Counted from the stretch's first letter, positions 18,684 to 28,016 are shown. The stretch: DNA of 64,000 nt from Stratiformator vulcanicus (GCF_007744515.1 NZ_CP036268.1:820482-884481); one strand, 5' to 3'. Translations and numbers: made by a program. The notes: a model not told the origin generated them from the sequence alone.

Positions 18684-19169
18684 TTAAATATCGAATCGTC
18701 GCCGAATCTCTTCGACGCGTTTGCGATTCGCGCCGAGGTCGGAATACCCCACCCGCGAGGCCGAACGTACATGGATGACGCCCTGCGATGGGTCAAGCAA
18801 GAACTCAACATCGTCCACGTAACGCATGATGGCCGACACGAATTCAACGTGCATGTACTCTTCTGATTGAGTCACGATCGACGTGCGCGGCATCTCCGAC
18901 ACGATTTCACGCAAGCGGGCGAATGCTTCGGCGGGATTGCCCTCAAACTGCAGCGGCGGAACGAAATGAACGTCGTCCGCCGGTGGGTCCTGTGAACAAA
19001 CGCAGTTCGGTGAATCCGGACAGGCCCGCAGCCCGCCATCGGTGACGCCGAGGTCTTGCGGTCGCTTCGAAAACGGACCGATCATCAGCCATCCTGCTAC
19101 GAGAAAAGAAACCAGTAGGAGTGACGCGAGCGCGACGACTTTGAATTGCTTGCTCACGGCGCTCGTCAT
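18684..19169 (-). CDS. DUF1499 family protein
   Basis: A 161-residue protein with an N-terminal membrane anchor or signal (residues about 9-30) and the DUF1499 domain: CPDSPNCVCSQ, MPRTSIVTQSEEYMHVEFVS, VDDVEFLLDPSQGVIHVRSASRVGYSDLGANRKRVE. The function of this family is unknown. It overlaps the stop of the upstream amidohydrolase gene by four bases (ATGA), so the two are translated from one message. Confidence 0.88.
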   Translation of the reverse strand: MTSAVSKQFKVVALASLLLVSFLVAGWLMIGPFSKRPQDLGVTDGGLRACPDSPNCVCSQDPPADDVHFVPPLQFEGNPAEAFARLREIVSEMPRTSIVTQSEEYMHVEFVSAIMRYVDDVEFLLDPSQGVIHVRSASRVGYSDLGANRKRVEEIRRRFDI

Positions 19170-20101
19170 TCAGAATTTGAAGTCATTACTTCGAGGCCGA
19201 GGCGGATTGTCTCGAAGTGGATATCGACGATGTCAGTCACGTTTTCCGCGTATCCACCGGCCATTACGACAGCCACCGGCAATTGTCGCTCGCGGCACTG
19301 CTCGTAGACAAGCCGATCGCGTCGGGCGAGTCCCTCTTTGGTCAGCTTCATTCGGCCGAGCCGATCATGCTCGAACGGGTCGGCTCCCGAAACGTAGATG
19401 ACAATGTCGGGGCTGAACCGAACAAACACTGCTTCCAAACCGGTATTGAGTTGCTCGAGATACGGGGCATCCTCCGTGCCGTCCGGCAGGCCGATGTCGA
19501 GATCGCTGACTTCTTTGCGGGAGGGGAAATTTCGGGCGCCGTGAATCGAAAACGTGAAGATCGAAGCGTCACCCCGGCAGATCGCGGCCGTCCCGTTGCC
19601 CTGGTGGACGTCGCAATCGATCACCAACACCTCACCGACGTCGCCCGTCGCCTGCAGTTCGCGTGCGGCGACTGCGGCATCGTTGAAGATGCAAAAGCCC
19701 TCCCCCGCATTGCGAAAGGCGTGATGCGTGCCGCCGGCCAGATTGGCGGCAAAGCCATCTTGCAATGCGGCCCGGCAGGCGGCGATCGTCGCCCCGCTCG
19801 ACCGGCGGGAGCGCTCGACCATTTGCGGACTCCACGGGAACCCCGTTCGGAGGATCTCTTTCCGGGTCAGTGTGCCCTCGATCACCCGCTGCAGATACTC
19901 GGCATCGTGAGCCCTCAGAAGTTGCCCATCGGTCGCCGCGTCCGGCACTCGCAGAATTGCGTCCGCTCGTTCGGCGGCCTCAAATCGCTCGCGCAGCAGC
20001 CGATACTTCGACATCGGAAACCGATGCCCGTCCGGCAGCGGCAGAACGAATGTGTCGGTATAAAACAGATTCGGCATGTTTTTCTCGAGCGGACGCGGCA
20101 T
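19166..20101 (-). CDS. Histone deacetylase-fold amidohydrolase
   Basis: A 311-residue cytoplasmic Zn-dependent deacetylase of the HDAC/AcuC/acetylpolyamine amidohydrolase superfamily. Visible motifs: AGGTHHAF (catalytic His pair), GFCIFNDAAVAA, the zinc-binding DCDVHQGNGT, FSIHGARNFPSRK, the second metal ligand region SGADPFEHDRLGR and GGYA with the active-site Tyr. In bacteria such enzymes act on small acetylated substrates or acetyl-lysine. An internal ATG at 20077 (MPNLFYTD) is an equally good start. It is divergent from the ABC ATPase gene. Confidence 0.9.
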   Translation of the reverse strand: MPRPLEKNMPNLFYTDTFVLPLPDGHRFPMSKYRLLRERFEAAERADAILRVPDAATDGQLLRAHDAEYLQRVIEGTLTRKEILRTGFPWSPQMVERSRRSSGATIAACRAALQDGFAANLAGGTHHAFRNAGEGFCIFNDAAVAARELQATGDVGEVLVIDCDVHQGNGTAAICRGDASIFTFSIHGARNFPSRKEVSDLDIGLPDGTEDAPYLEQLNTGLEAVFVRFSPDIVIYVSGADPFEHDRLGRMKLTKEGLARRDRLVYEQCRERQLPVAVVMAGGYAENVTDIVDIHFETIRLGLEVMTSNSE

Positions 20102-20163
20102 TATTCACGACACCGCCCCCGTTTCCACTGCTTCGCCTCATCCGATTTCTCATCAACGCCGCT

Positions 20164-20943
20164 TTGAATACCACTTCAGAGTCTAACGCCGCTGATCTGG
20201 CCGTCTCGCTCGCGGGCGTGACGCTCGATTACGGGCGACCCCGCTCGGTATTCCGGGCATTGGAGTCGGTCGACCTCCGCATCTCCGCGGGGGAGTTCGT
20301 TTCGATCATCGGGCCCTCCGGCTGCGGGAAGAGTTCTTTACTGCGGACGATCGCCGGACTCGAAGAACCGACCTCGGGCATATCGCAAATCGTCGCGGCT
20401 CCCGCGGAGCGGTCCTTCGTGTTTCAGGAGTCCAACTTGCTGCCGTGGCGGACGGCGCTCGCGAATGCTCGCCTGCCGCTCGAATTGATCGGGGCTGAGA
20501 AATCAACGCGTCGAAAACGCTGCGAGGCGGCGCTGGAGCGAGCGCGATTCGCATCGGCGGACTTTCAAAAGCGCCCTGGGGCACTCTCGGGTGGGATGCG
20601 AATGCGGGTCGCGCTCGCCCGGGCCTTCGTGACGGAGCCGGCGTTGCTGTTGCTCGATGAACCGTTCGCGGCGCTGGACGACCTGCTCCGACAAAAGCTG
20701 AATGACGAACTTCGGCGAGACTGGTCGCTTAACCGTTGGACAGGGGTGTTCGTCACGCACAACGTGGCCGAGGCGGTTTTTCTGTCGACGCGGGTGCTGG
20801 TCATGAGCGGACCGCCGGGACGCATCGTTGCCGACGTGCCGATCGACCTGCCGGAGCAGCGCCGTGAGGAACTAAGAACGTCGACGGAGTTCACAACACT
20901 CGTGCGGTCGGTCGCCTCCAACTTGAAGGAGGCCGCGACGTGA
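20164..20943 (+). CDS. ABC transporter ATPase, NitT/TauT type
   Basis: A 259-residue ATP-binding subunit. Walker A GPSGCGKSS, Q-loop FQESNLLPW, signature LSGGMRMRVALARAF, Walker B LLLLDEPFAALD and the H-loop VTHNVAEAVFLS are all present. The sequence is typical of nitrate/sulfonate/taurine/thiamine-precursor importers. No ATG precedes the domain; a TTG at 20164 is the best start, with no clear ribosome-binding site, so the 5' end is uncertain. It overlaps the permease start by four bases. The binding protein is not adjacent; the lipoprotein at 8412-9407 is the candidate. Confidence 0.88.
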   Translation: MNTTSESNAADLAVSLAGVTLDYGRPRSVFRALESVDLRISAGEFVSIIGPSGCGKSSLLRTIAGLEEPTSGISQIVAAPAERSFVFQESNLLPWRTALANARLPLELIGAEKSTRRKRCEAALERARFASADFQKRPGALSGGMRMRVALARAFVTEPALLLLDEPFAALDDLLRQKLNDELRRDWSLNRWTGVFVTHNVAEAVFLSTRVLVMSGPPGRIVADVPIDLPEQRREELRTSTEFTTLVRSVASNLKEAAT

Positions 20944-21707
20944 CAGGTTGGTTGTGGCGAGCCTTGCCTCCGGTCGCCGTCCTATTGGCGACTGTGATTG
21001 CGTGGCAGTTGATCGTGAGTCTCGGCGAGTTGCCGCGGTATCTGCTTCCGTCACCTTATGAGGTGTCGTCAGCCGTCGCCGCTCGCCCGCTTCATTTCGC
21101 GACGGCCACCGTTCGCACGCTGATTGCCGCCCTCGCCGGTTTTATGGCGAGTTTGATTCTGGGTGTCGCCATCGCGATCGTCTTCGCACAGTCCCGCATC
21201 ATCCGGACCGCGTTCTACCCCTATGCGATCTTCCTGCAGACCGTGCCGATCGTGGCTATCGCCCCGTTACTCATCCTGTGGCTCGGCTACGGACTGCAGA
21301 GCGTCATCGCGGTCTCGCTGGTCGTGAGCCTCTTCCCGATCATCGCCAACACGACGGCCGGATTGACCCGCGTTCCGCCGGAGTACTTACGACTGTTTCG
21401 GCTCTATCAGACCGGCCGCCTGCGAGAACTCCGGCTGCTCCGATTGCCCCATGCGGTTCCGAACTTAATCACAGGCGCAAAAACCAGTGCCGGTCTGGCA
21501 GTGATCGGAGCAATCGTCGGCGAATTCTTCGCCGGCTACGGCAGCGGCGCGACAGGACTGGGCCAATTAATTAAAGCCAATGCCGACCAATCGCGAACAC
21601 CGGAACTATTCGCCTCGGTCCTGCTGGCGACCCTCTTAGGGGTCTTAATTTTCGGCCTTGTTAATTTAGCCGGCAATACGATTTTACGAACTTGGTATGA
21701 GGAGTGA
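20940..21707 (+). CDS. ABC transporter permease, NitT/TauT type
   Basis: A 255-residue inner-membrane permease of the BPD_transp_1 family with about six membrane helices. The EAA-like cytoplasmic loop is recognisable around YLRLFRLYQTGRLRELRLLRLP. It begins with GTG overlapping the ATPase stop (GTGA), a sign of translational coupling. Substrate is unknown; the family imports nitrate, sulfonates or pyrimidine precursors. It would work as a homodimer with the ATPase at 20164-20943. Confidence 0.9.
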   Translation: MTGWLWRALPPVAVLLATVIAWQLIVSLGELPRYLLPSPYEVSSAVAARPLHFATATVRTLIAALAGFMASLILGVAIAIVFAQSRIIRTAFYPYAIFLQTVPIVAIAPLLILWLGYGLQSVIAVSLVVSLFPIIANTTAGLTRVPPEYLRLFRLYQTGRLRELRLLRLPHAVPNLITGAKTSAGLAVIGAIVGEFFAGYGSGATGLGQLIKANADQSRTPELFASVLLATLLGVLIFGLVNLAGNTILRTWYEE

Positions 21708-21736
21708 TTGTTTAAGGTTCAAGGGGGATGGGGTAG

Positions 21737-21758
21737 CCCGGCCGACAAGTCGGCCGGG
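21737..21758. repeat. R3 hairpin repeat, copy 1
   Basis: CCCGGCCGA and TCGGCCGGG separated by four bases (CAAG), a perfect nine-bp stem. It is preceded by GGGGTAG, as in copy 3. It lies 30 bp after the permease stop and may act as a terminator-like structure. Confidence 0.75.
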
Positions 21759-21855
21759 TCGCGCAGCGACAAGATGGCTTTCGAGAAGCTATAGAACGTG
21801 CGAAACCGCTGTCATGTTCGTAAGCCGCTCGAACAACATCCTATGCCTGTCGGCA

Positions 21856-21877
21856 CCCGGCCGACGAGTCGGCCGGG
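21856..21877. repeat. R3 hairpin repeat, copy 2
   Basis: Same nine-bp stem with loop CGAG, followed by GCCACCCA. It lies 27 bp beyond the stop of the minus-strand gene at 21904. Confidence 0.75.
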
Positions 21878-21903
21878 CCACCCACGTTGCCATCAATTGT
21901 CAA

Positions 21904-22449
21904 TCAGCACCTCGCAATAAAACTATAGTCGTGTCCGGTCGAGTACACTGGGATATCACCAATATTCATATAAGTCCGTGCGGAGTAAATAAGTTTTTGA
22001 AATTGAATGACTACAAGCAGGCTGAATAGGTAAGCGGCTTCGGATCCGAGTTCATTCGAAGCGTAAATTTGCTGAAGGTCTTCCATTCCGGTAAGCGTGC
22101 ATTCGGGCCAGAGATCGCTTTGCCAGTTTGAAATCCAATCCGTGTCTTCAATGCCACCGTCTGTTTGGTAGGCGAAAAGGTCGAAATACCACCGATCGGG
22201 ATTAATATCGAACCCGTTTGTCTCGGTGTAAATGGCGCCCACAGCGAATTGCTTGGATTCGCGCTCGACGAATGCATTGATCTCTATGGCGACATCGCGA
22301 GGGTCGTTCGTGAACTCGGACTTCAGCACGTGATCAAACGGAGACGGGGGCTCTTCGAACAGAGCTTTTCGAACAATCTCTTCGCATTTCGCGTAGTCGT
22401 TCCGCAGAAGGTGCGGAGTCGCTTCATCTGCCACATCGAACCAATCCAT
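21904..22449 (-). CDS. Hypothetical soluble protein
   Basis: A 181-residue acidic, aromatic-rich protein from the ATG at 22449 (a GTG two codons upstream is also in frame). No domain is recognised. Its size, acidity (EDTDWISNWQSDLWPE) and placement next to two other small proteins resemble the scattered immunity-type genes common in bacteria with polymorphic toxins, but no toxin is present. R3 hairpins flank it on both sides (21856-21877 and 22533-22554). Confidence 0.55.
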   Translation of the reverse strand: MDWFDVADEATPHLLRNDYAKCEEIVRKALFEEPPSPFDHVLKSEFTNDPRDVAIEINAFVERESKQFAVGAIYTETNGFDINPDRWYFDLFAYQTDGGIEDTDWISNWQSDLWPECTLTGMEDLQQIYASNELGSEAAYLFSLLVVIQFQKLIYSARTYMNIGDIPVYSTGHDYSFIARC

Positions 22450-22532
22450 TGACACTACTCCGATAATACGTCGCTCGACTGGTGTTGATCCGAAGAAGTG
22501 CTTGAAGAATTCTAAAGGCGGGTAGCGGGTAG

Positions 22533-22554
22533 CCCGGCCGATTCGTCGGCCGGG
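22533..22554. repeat. R3 hairpin repeat, copy 3
   Basis: CCCGGCCGA and TCGGCCGGG with loop TTCG, an especially stable tetraloop. It lies 45 bp after the stop of the minus-strand gene at 22599. Confidence 0.75.
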
Positions 22555-22598
22555 CCACCCGCGCAGATCGAATGGAAGGAGTACCGTAAGCTTATTGT

Positions 22599-23045
22599 CT
22601 ATTCGGGCTGTACGCTACTTCTGTCATCATGCTCGGCGTGCAATTCGAGAAAGTTTTTTGCGTCGGTTCGGACATCGCTGTCCGCGGCTTTGTTCTCTGC
22701 AATAGCGTGAAGAATTCTTAAGAAGGTGCCGTGGTTCTTGTCTTTCGCATTTACAATTCGATTGGCGAGCCAGACTGTCAGTCTCGTCGGCTTACGGTTG
22801 AGCGACTCTTGGAGTTCCGCCTCGTAGCCACTCCCGTAACACCTTTCAATCTCATGCACAAGTGGCCCCGGAGCACCAAAGTTGTGCTGGGGATGTCTCT
22901 CGAATAAACGGAGAATCGCTCCCACGGCGGGGCAGATATCGGACTGCTCTGCTAATTCGTCGGCAAGCTGTTCTGGCCGGATATCGTCCTGACTCAGGAG
23001 TTCAATTTCCTGGATTTCGGTTATTATTGTCGCTAATTGTTTCAC
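22599..23045 (-). CDS. Hypothetical small acidic protein, immunity-like
   Basis: A 148-residue helical protein starting with GTG at 23045. The pattern (FERHPQHNFGAPGPLVHEIE, LNRKPTRLTVWLANRIVN) resembles small helical proteins often found as immunity genes, but I cannot name a family with confidence. It follows the gene at 23094-23315 by 48 bp on the same strand, so the two are probably co-transcribed. Confidence 0.55.
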   Translation of the reverse strand: MKQLATIITEIQEIELLSQDDIRPEQLADELAEQSDICPAVGAILRLFERHPQHNFGAPGPLVHEIERCYGSGYEAELQESLNRKPTRLTVWLANRIVNAKDKNHGTFLRILHAIAENKAADSDVRTDAKNFLELHAEHDDRSSVQPE

Positions 23046-23093
23046 TTGTCGTTTCCCGTCGTTTCTCGCGACGTAACGAAGGCCCGTGGCGGA

Positions 23094-23315
23094 TTAAGGT
23101 TTATCGGGACTGGTTCCTTTACGCAGTCGTGGAGGCCCCCCTCCATGGTAATCGCTTTCGGGGTAATCCATTGTAAATAAAATGCCGGTCGACGGGCATT
23201 GGTAGTGCTCAAGCCATAAATTTGTATCGACACTTATCGATTTGAGGTGAAGGTCGGCATAAGTTCTTGCCGATGCACCATTTATTTCTGATATCTCATC
23301 GCACTTGCAATTCAT
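23094..23315 (-). CDS. Small CxC/HGGGPP-motif protein, possibly immunity
   Basis: A 73-residue protein from the ATG at 23315; the frame is open to a TTG at 23360. It has an N-terminal CKCDEI and a C-terminal pattern CPSTGILFTMDYP followed by HGGGPPRLRK. I recall this combination from small bacterial proteins annotated as immunity proteins of the Imm27 kind, but that name is uncertain. No adjacent toxin. Confidence 0.5.
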   Translation of the reverse strand: MNCKCDEISEINGASARTYADLHLKSISVDTNLWLEHYQCPSTGILFTMDYPESDYHGGGPPRLRKGTSPDKP

Positions 23316-23462
23316 TAGGAATGCCAAAAAACGTGAATTTGTGCCTCCGTTTGCGAGCAAGGTTTAGGTCACAAACCCTCGGCCGTCGCTATCTGTGATA
23401 AATGCCTCGGGCTTGTATCTTAAGCAGGCTGATTTCGTTCTTAAAGATTAATCACCCCTGCC

Positions 23463-24260
23463 CTACGTCGGCGGTTGATTCAAGCGTTCCACGGTGACCG
23501 ACATGTCGAGGATTTCCAGTGGGTCGCCGAATTGGTTGTAGAGGGCGACGTCGGCGGCGTCGCGGCCGTAGGCGATGGCGACGCGGCCGCCGGAGAGATC
23601 GTTTTGCGTCGGGTCGAAGGTGTACCAGCGATTTCCCACGTAGGCTTCAAACCAGGCGTGAAGGTCCATCGGTTGGAGCGTCTCCAGATAGCCCACGACC
23701 ATGCGGGCCGGGATCGAGAGGGCGCGGCACAGCGCGATCCCCAGATGAGCCATGTCTCGGCAGACGGCTTCGGTGCGTTCATTGACCTCCGACGCGCTGA
23801 TAATCAGTTGGCCGGTGCCGGGCACGTACTGCATTGTGTCGCGAATATAGTGCACGATCGCCGTGCACTGGTCGTAGCCCGGCTGATACCCGGCGGTCAG
23901 CGACGCCGCCATCGTTGAGAAACGATCCGACTCGCAGTACCTGCTGGGCAATAGAAACGGGATCGTCGATTCGGGGAGGTTCTGCACCTCGATGAACCAC
24001 GCACCGGGGGCGGTGTCGACGTGATCGGCCGCGAGGATGTCGGCCGAGGTTCGAATCGAGAACGGACCCTCCGGCGAAGTCAGCCGCTGACATAAATTCC
24101 CGAACGGATCGGCGAATTCGATCGCGGGCACGCTCGGCGTGAGCACGTATTGCTCCCGCGCCACCCACTGCTGGGCCCCGCTTCGGGGCCGCAGCATGAG
24201 GATGAACGGCGTCGCCACGGGGGCGTTAAATTCCAGCGAGCAGGAGGCTCTGAGCCACAT
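23463..24260 (-). CDS. Transglutaminase-like family protein
   Basis: A 265-residue protein of the bacterial transglutaminase-like (Cys protease fold) family. An N-terminal beta domain (residues 1-90) resembles the Bact_transglu_N module. The catalytic core has Cys in [20 protein letters not shown], His in [13 protein letters not shown] and Asp in YTFDPTQND. Such proteins are usually proteases or amidases of unknown substrate. It lies 54 bp downstream of the glycoside hydrolase stop on the same strand and may be in its operon. Confidence 0.88.
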   Translation of the reverse strand: MWLRASCSLEFNAPVATPFILMLRPRSGAQQWVAREQYVLTPSVPAIEFADPFGNLCQRLTSPEGPFSIRTSADILAADHVDTAPGAWFIEVQNLPESTIPFLLPSRYCESDRFSTMAASLTAGYQPGYDQCTAIVHYIRDTMQYVPGTGQLIISASEVNERTEAVCRDMAHLGIALCRALSIPARMVVGYLETLQPMDLHAWFEAYVGNRWYTFDPTQNDLSGGRVAIAYGRDAADVALYNQFGDPLEILDMSVTVERLNQPPT

Positions 24261-24314
24261 GATGATCTCAATTGATCTCAGTTATGGCTCAGAGCGGTGC
24301 GCCCGTGCGGAGCC

Positions 24315-26549
24315 TTATTTGGAGAGGACCAGATACATCGTATCCTCCGGCAGGGTCACATGCACGATGCCGGCCTTATCCGACGCGATACCGACCTCTT
24401 TGGCGGGATAGCCGTTGACGTCGAGCAGCATCGCTTTGCTGATGTTGGAGTTCTTCAAAATCAGCGTGACCTGCGTATTGGCGATTTGGTACGGGTCTTC
24501 GCCGAGGCTCGTGATTTCCTCGCCCTCGACCTCTTCCTTATTTCGACCGAACGCTTCGGTGGTGGGCTTGGTTGACCAACCGGTGCGACGGGCCGTCGTC
24601 CCGACTTGAACGAGGATTTTCTCCGAGTCCGCCAGCGACATGCCATCCATGGAAACCAGTTGGACGGTCGCGTAGTCGTTGGTCGAATCGATGGTAACGT
24701 CGGAGAGTTCGAATCGGCCGCCCGCCTTTTTTAAGAATCCGGTGACGCCCTGAGCGGCGGGGGCGTCGAGTGTGAAAATGCCGTCGCCGTAATCCCACTT
24801 CAGTTCGTCGGTGGTCGACGTGATGGTCTGCTCTTCGGCGTCCAAGCGATCGGAGAAATCTTCGACGATTAAGTCGTCCTCCTCGGCCGCGATCTCGGAG
24901 ACGCAGCGGCCGACCAGTAACGCGACGGGGCTGATCCGGCCGTCGGGTGTTTTTGTCGACGTCAACAGGTTGGACTCGTCAGTCACGCCGTCGATTTCGC
25001 GGTCATCGAGCGGGGCCGGCTCCCGCCGGTACATCGACTCCACCGACCGCACTTCCTTCACTAACACATCGGACTGCTCTACATATCCTTCCCGGAACAG
25101 CAGCGAGTTGGCCGGGAGCATTCCCGCGTGCATCGGCGTCGAGAAGGTCCATTTTAAGATCGGATGCTCGCCGTTAATCGTCCAGAAACGCCGCGCCATG
25201 TCTTTCTCATACCGGGCTGCGCCCGCGGAGAACCAGAACGCGGCATCGAACCCGGTCAGCGACGTGTGAGCCGCCACGAGGAAAGGCCCCTCGCTTTGGT
25301 AAAGGTTGGGGTGCTTCCAACTGGTTTCGGTCAACATCGTGGGGTGCCCGACCGTCTGCTTTAAAGTCGTCGACAAATCGAGCGGCTTATAGAGTGTGCT
25401 TTCGCTGACGATGAAGTCGCCTTTATTAATTCGATAGCCATGGGTGCCGTCGGGGGCTTTGTGTGCGTAGCCTCGACCCACATAAATGTTCTCGGCATCG
25501 ACGTCGAGCGCATCGTAAGTGTATCGCTCCAACGCCTTCATTTTAAGGTTATTGGCGGTCTGCCAGTTGGTGGCGTTCAAGAGTTGCTTACAGCCGAGAT
25601 CGTCACGGAGATAGCTGCCCATTCGAGCGTAAAAATCGCGTTGGTAGGTGGTATAGAACTCCGTCTGATCACGCAGGCGTTTCTCAAGCCGACCGGAAAC
25701 GTCCATCGTCATTTGGTAGATGTCGAGGAGGCCGAGGATGCCGTTGTCGAGGTCGTCCCGCTTCCACTTGTGTCCGTCCCACGCTTTGCTTGCGGCCGCG
25801 AGCGATCCGTACTTTTCGGTCAGGAAGTCGGAGTAGGCTCGTTCGAGCTTCCGCATTGAGACGTCGGGGATGCGAGAATTCGTCCAGAACAGCAGGCTGT
25901 CTTCATTGTGGACCTGAATAATCGCGACGGTCGGGTCATCCTTAATGGCGAGTCCGGTATGTGGGTTGACCGTCGTATAGAGTTTTTTAGTCCAAACTTT
26001 ATAGGCATCCTGCATCCGCTCTTCGATGAACAGGGCTCCCCAAGGATACTTGCCGGTGTAGCCTTCGAGTTCCCAACTCTCCGGAGTATTAAAGTGCCCG
26101 TAGAATGGGGAAATGGTGACATAGATGCCGTTCTTTTTTGCGGCGGCAAGGAAACGGAAGATGCCGTCAATCGTTTTTTGATTGACATCAGTGATCTTCG
26201 AGCCTTCCTTTTTATTGCACACCGTGGTGTGCAGGCGGGCCATGTTGACGCCGATCTTGGCGAGGAAGCGGCAATGCTCTTCCATCTCCTCGGCCGACTT
26301 CGAGTAAAGGCCGGTTCCGATCGCCCAGAACCGCGCGGGGGTTCCGTCACCCAGCACAAAGTCGTCGCCATCTTCGGAGAGTCGGACGAATCCGTTCTGG
26401 CCCGACTCGTCTTCGTTCAGGTAACGCAGGTCGAGCAGGGCGTCATCGGTGAAGGCGTCGTCGCCCGGCTTGAAGGCCCATGTACCGGACTCGGCCAGCG
26501 CGACCATGGGAACGGCCACGAGTATCGCGGAGAAAATCAGCGAACGCAT
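24315..26549 (-). CDS. Secreted glycoside hydrolase-like protein
   Basis: A 744-residue protein. The ATG at 26549 has AAGAGGA upstream and starts a signal peptide (MRSLIFSAILVAVPMVALA), so export is likely. The middle looks like a clan-A TIM barrel: FLAKIGVNMARLHTT, ISPFYGHF, then HNEDS with candidate acid/base Glu216 and MLTETSW with candidate nucleophile Glu408. The last 200 residues are beta-rich. I cannot assign a GH family number. Upstream on the same strand is a XylR-like regulator, which fits induction by a sugar. The polysaccharide target is unknown. Confidence 0.8.
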   Translation of the reverse strand: MRSLIFSAILVAVPMVALAESGTWAFKPGDDAFTDDALLDLRYLNEDESGQNGFVRLSEDGDDFVLGDGTPARFWAIGTGLYSKSAEEMEEHCRFLAKIGVNMARLHTTVCNKKEGSKITDVNQKTIDGIFRFLAAAKKNGIYVTISPFYGHFNTPESWELEGYTGKYPWGALFIEERMQDAYKVWTKKLYTTVNPHTGLAIKDDPTVAIIQVHNEDSLLFWTNSRIPDVSMRKLERAYSDFLTEKYGSLAAASKAWDGHKWKRDDLDNGILGLLDIYQMTMDVSGRLEKRLRDQTEFYTTYQRDFYARMGSYLRDDLGCKQLLNATNWQTANNLKMKALERYTYDALDVDAENIYVGRGYAHKAPDGTHGYRINKGDFIVSESTLYKPLDLSTTLKQTVGHPTMLTETSWKHPNLYQSEGPFLVAAHTSLTGFDAAFWFSAGAARYEKDMARRFWTINGEHPILKWTFSTPMHAGMLPANSLLFREGYVEQSDVLVKEVRSVESMYRREPAPLDDREIDGVTDESNLLTSTKTPDGRISPVALLVGRCVSEIAAEEDDLIVEDFSDRLDAEEQTITSTTDELKWDYGDGIFTLDAPAAQGVTGFLKKAGGRFELSDVTIDSTNDYATVQLVSMDGMSLADSEKILVQVGTTARRTGWSTKPTTEAFGRNKEEVEGEEITSLGEDPYQIANTQVTLILKNSNISKAMLLDVNGYPAKEVGIASDKAGIVHVTLPEDTMYLVLSK

Positions 26550-26651
26550 CGGTTTTCCTCTTACTATTAGTATAAGATGAGGGCGACGTGACGGATCAGC
26601 GGACGTTGACGTATACCACGCCGCGGAGGGCAAGCGGAAGTGTGCGAGACT

Positions 26652-27848
26652 TCAAATGCCGCTCGCTCCCCTCTGTCCGCCATTCTGATTGCCGGTCGCG
26701 GTCGCGCGCCGATACTCCCCCGGCGGCACGCCCGACTCCCTTCGAAAAGCCACGCTGAAAGACTCGACGTGCGAGTAACCCACCGCCGAGGCGACGGCGG
26801 CGATCGTCAACTCGGTGGTTCGTAGCAGTAGTGACGCCCGCTCCATCTGCAGCCGCGTCAGCATTCGCCTTGGCGTCACACCTAATTCCGCCACGAATCG
26901 GCTCTCGAATAGTCGACGGGACAGCGGAATTTCGCGCAGGACGTCGCCGACCGAGATGCCGTCGAAGGCCCTCTCGCGGATGATCCGCACCGACCGCGCG
27001 ATCAGCGGGTCTTCGATCGCCAAGACCTCGGTCGATTGTCGCGTCGTGATGCCCAAGGGTTTCACCAGCTTTAGCAGCGGGCCGGTTCGCTCCCCGGCGA
27101 TCATCGCGTCGAGCTGTTCGGCAGCCATGCGGCCGGTGCGGGAGGCGTCCGGGACGACGCTCGACAATGAAGGCCGGCTCAAGTCGCACAGCAGCGGGTC
27201 GTCGTCAACGCCGATCACCGCCACTGATTCCGGGACCGCAATTCCGATCTCGCGACACGCGTCGAGCAGCCGGACCGCGGCGATGTCATAGCACGCCATG
27301 ACTCCGGCCGGTTTCGGCAGTGACTCGATCCATCGCACCAGCCGTTTCCACTCCCGCCGCCACGAGTACCTGGGCTCGTGCGATGGTTTACTGTCGAAAA
27401 TGGAAAGATCGCCACCGGCGTCTTTGACCAACTTGCTGAAGCTGTCTCGCCGGTTATTCGACCAAGCAAACTCCGGCTCACCGAGGAATCCAAAGCTGCG
27501 GAACCCGCGTTCGGCGAGATGATCGAAGGCTGCCTGCGCGATCGCCTCATCGTCGGTCTCGATGCACGGGACCTCCGGCAGATGGCGCCCCGCGCTCAGA
27601 TCGATCGTCGGCACACGGGCCTTTCGGACCGCTTGGGCGATTTCCGGCGTTTCGATGCGGGCGATGATGCCGTCGCCCTTCCAACGCGTCAGCCACGTCG
27701 GCGGCGCTGCGCCCCGTCCCTGCTCCGGCAGCGAAACAGACCACCGGTCGTGTTGCTTAGTGTAGGCAATGATTCCTTCGAGCAGCCCACGCGAATACGC
27801 ATTGGAACTCTCAATCAACAACGCGACATGACGCCGACTCACTGACAA
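26652..27848 (-). CDS. XylR-like AraC-family transcription regulator
   Basis: A 398-residue regulator. The N-terminal part (about 1-275) is a LacI/periplasmic-binding-type sugar sensor: VALLIESSNAYSRGLLEGI, GDGIIARIETPEI, FGFLGEPEFAWSNNRRDSF, VIGVDDDPLLCDLSRPSLSS. The C-terminal 105 residues carry two AraC helix-turn-helix motifs ending with AVASAVGYSHVESFSVAFRR. This architecture matches E. coli XylR. The frame is open to 27947 without any ATG; TTG at 27848 has GAGGGA about seven bases upstream and is preferred over GTG at 27842. It precedes the glycoside hydrolase by 102 bp and is divergent from the Gfo/Idh/MocA gene, so it may control both. Confidence 0.9.
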   Translation of the reverse strand: MSVSRRHVALLIESSNAYSRGLLEGIIAYTKQHDRWSVSLPEQGRGAAPPTWLTRWKGDGIIARIETPEIAQAVRKARVPTIDLSAGRHLPEVPCIETDDEAIAQAAFDHLAERGFRSFGFLGEPEFAWSNNRRDSFSKLVKDAGGDLSIFDSKPSHEPRYSWRREWKRLVRWIESLPKPAGVMACYDIAAVRLLDACREIGIAVPESVAVIGVDDDPLLCDLSRPSLSSVVPDASRTGRMAAEQLDAMIAGERTGPLLKLVKPLGITTRQSTEVLAIEDPLIARSVRIIRERAFDGISVGDVLREIPLSRRLFESRFVAELGVTPRRMLTRLQMERASLLLRTTELTIAAVASAVGYSHVESFSVAFRRESGVPPGEYRRATATGNQNGGQRGASGI

Positions 27849-28016
27849 AGCACTTCCCTCGACTCCTGACTTCTCACTTCCGCCACCGTAAATTCTCCTA
27901 AAGAATATGCGCGATTTCTCATGGCCGTCCCAGCCTTCACGCGTCAATATGTGTTGATAAGTGGCCTGCCGCGGCTACCGTTGATGCTGAATTGCCCACT
28001 TGATAAGAGACTGAAG

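Noticed and set aside
19765-20163. N-terminal extension of the ABC ATPase frame
   Set aside because: The open frame runs far upstream, but it is antisense to the amidohydrolase gene, Arg/Pro-rich and not conserved-looking; the ATPase domain starts just after 20164.
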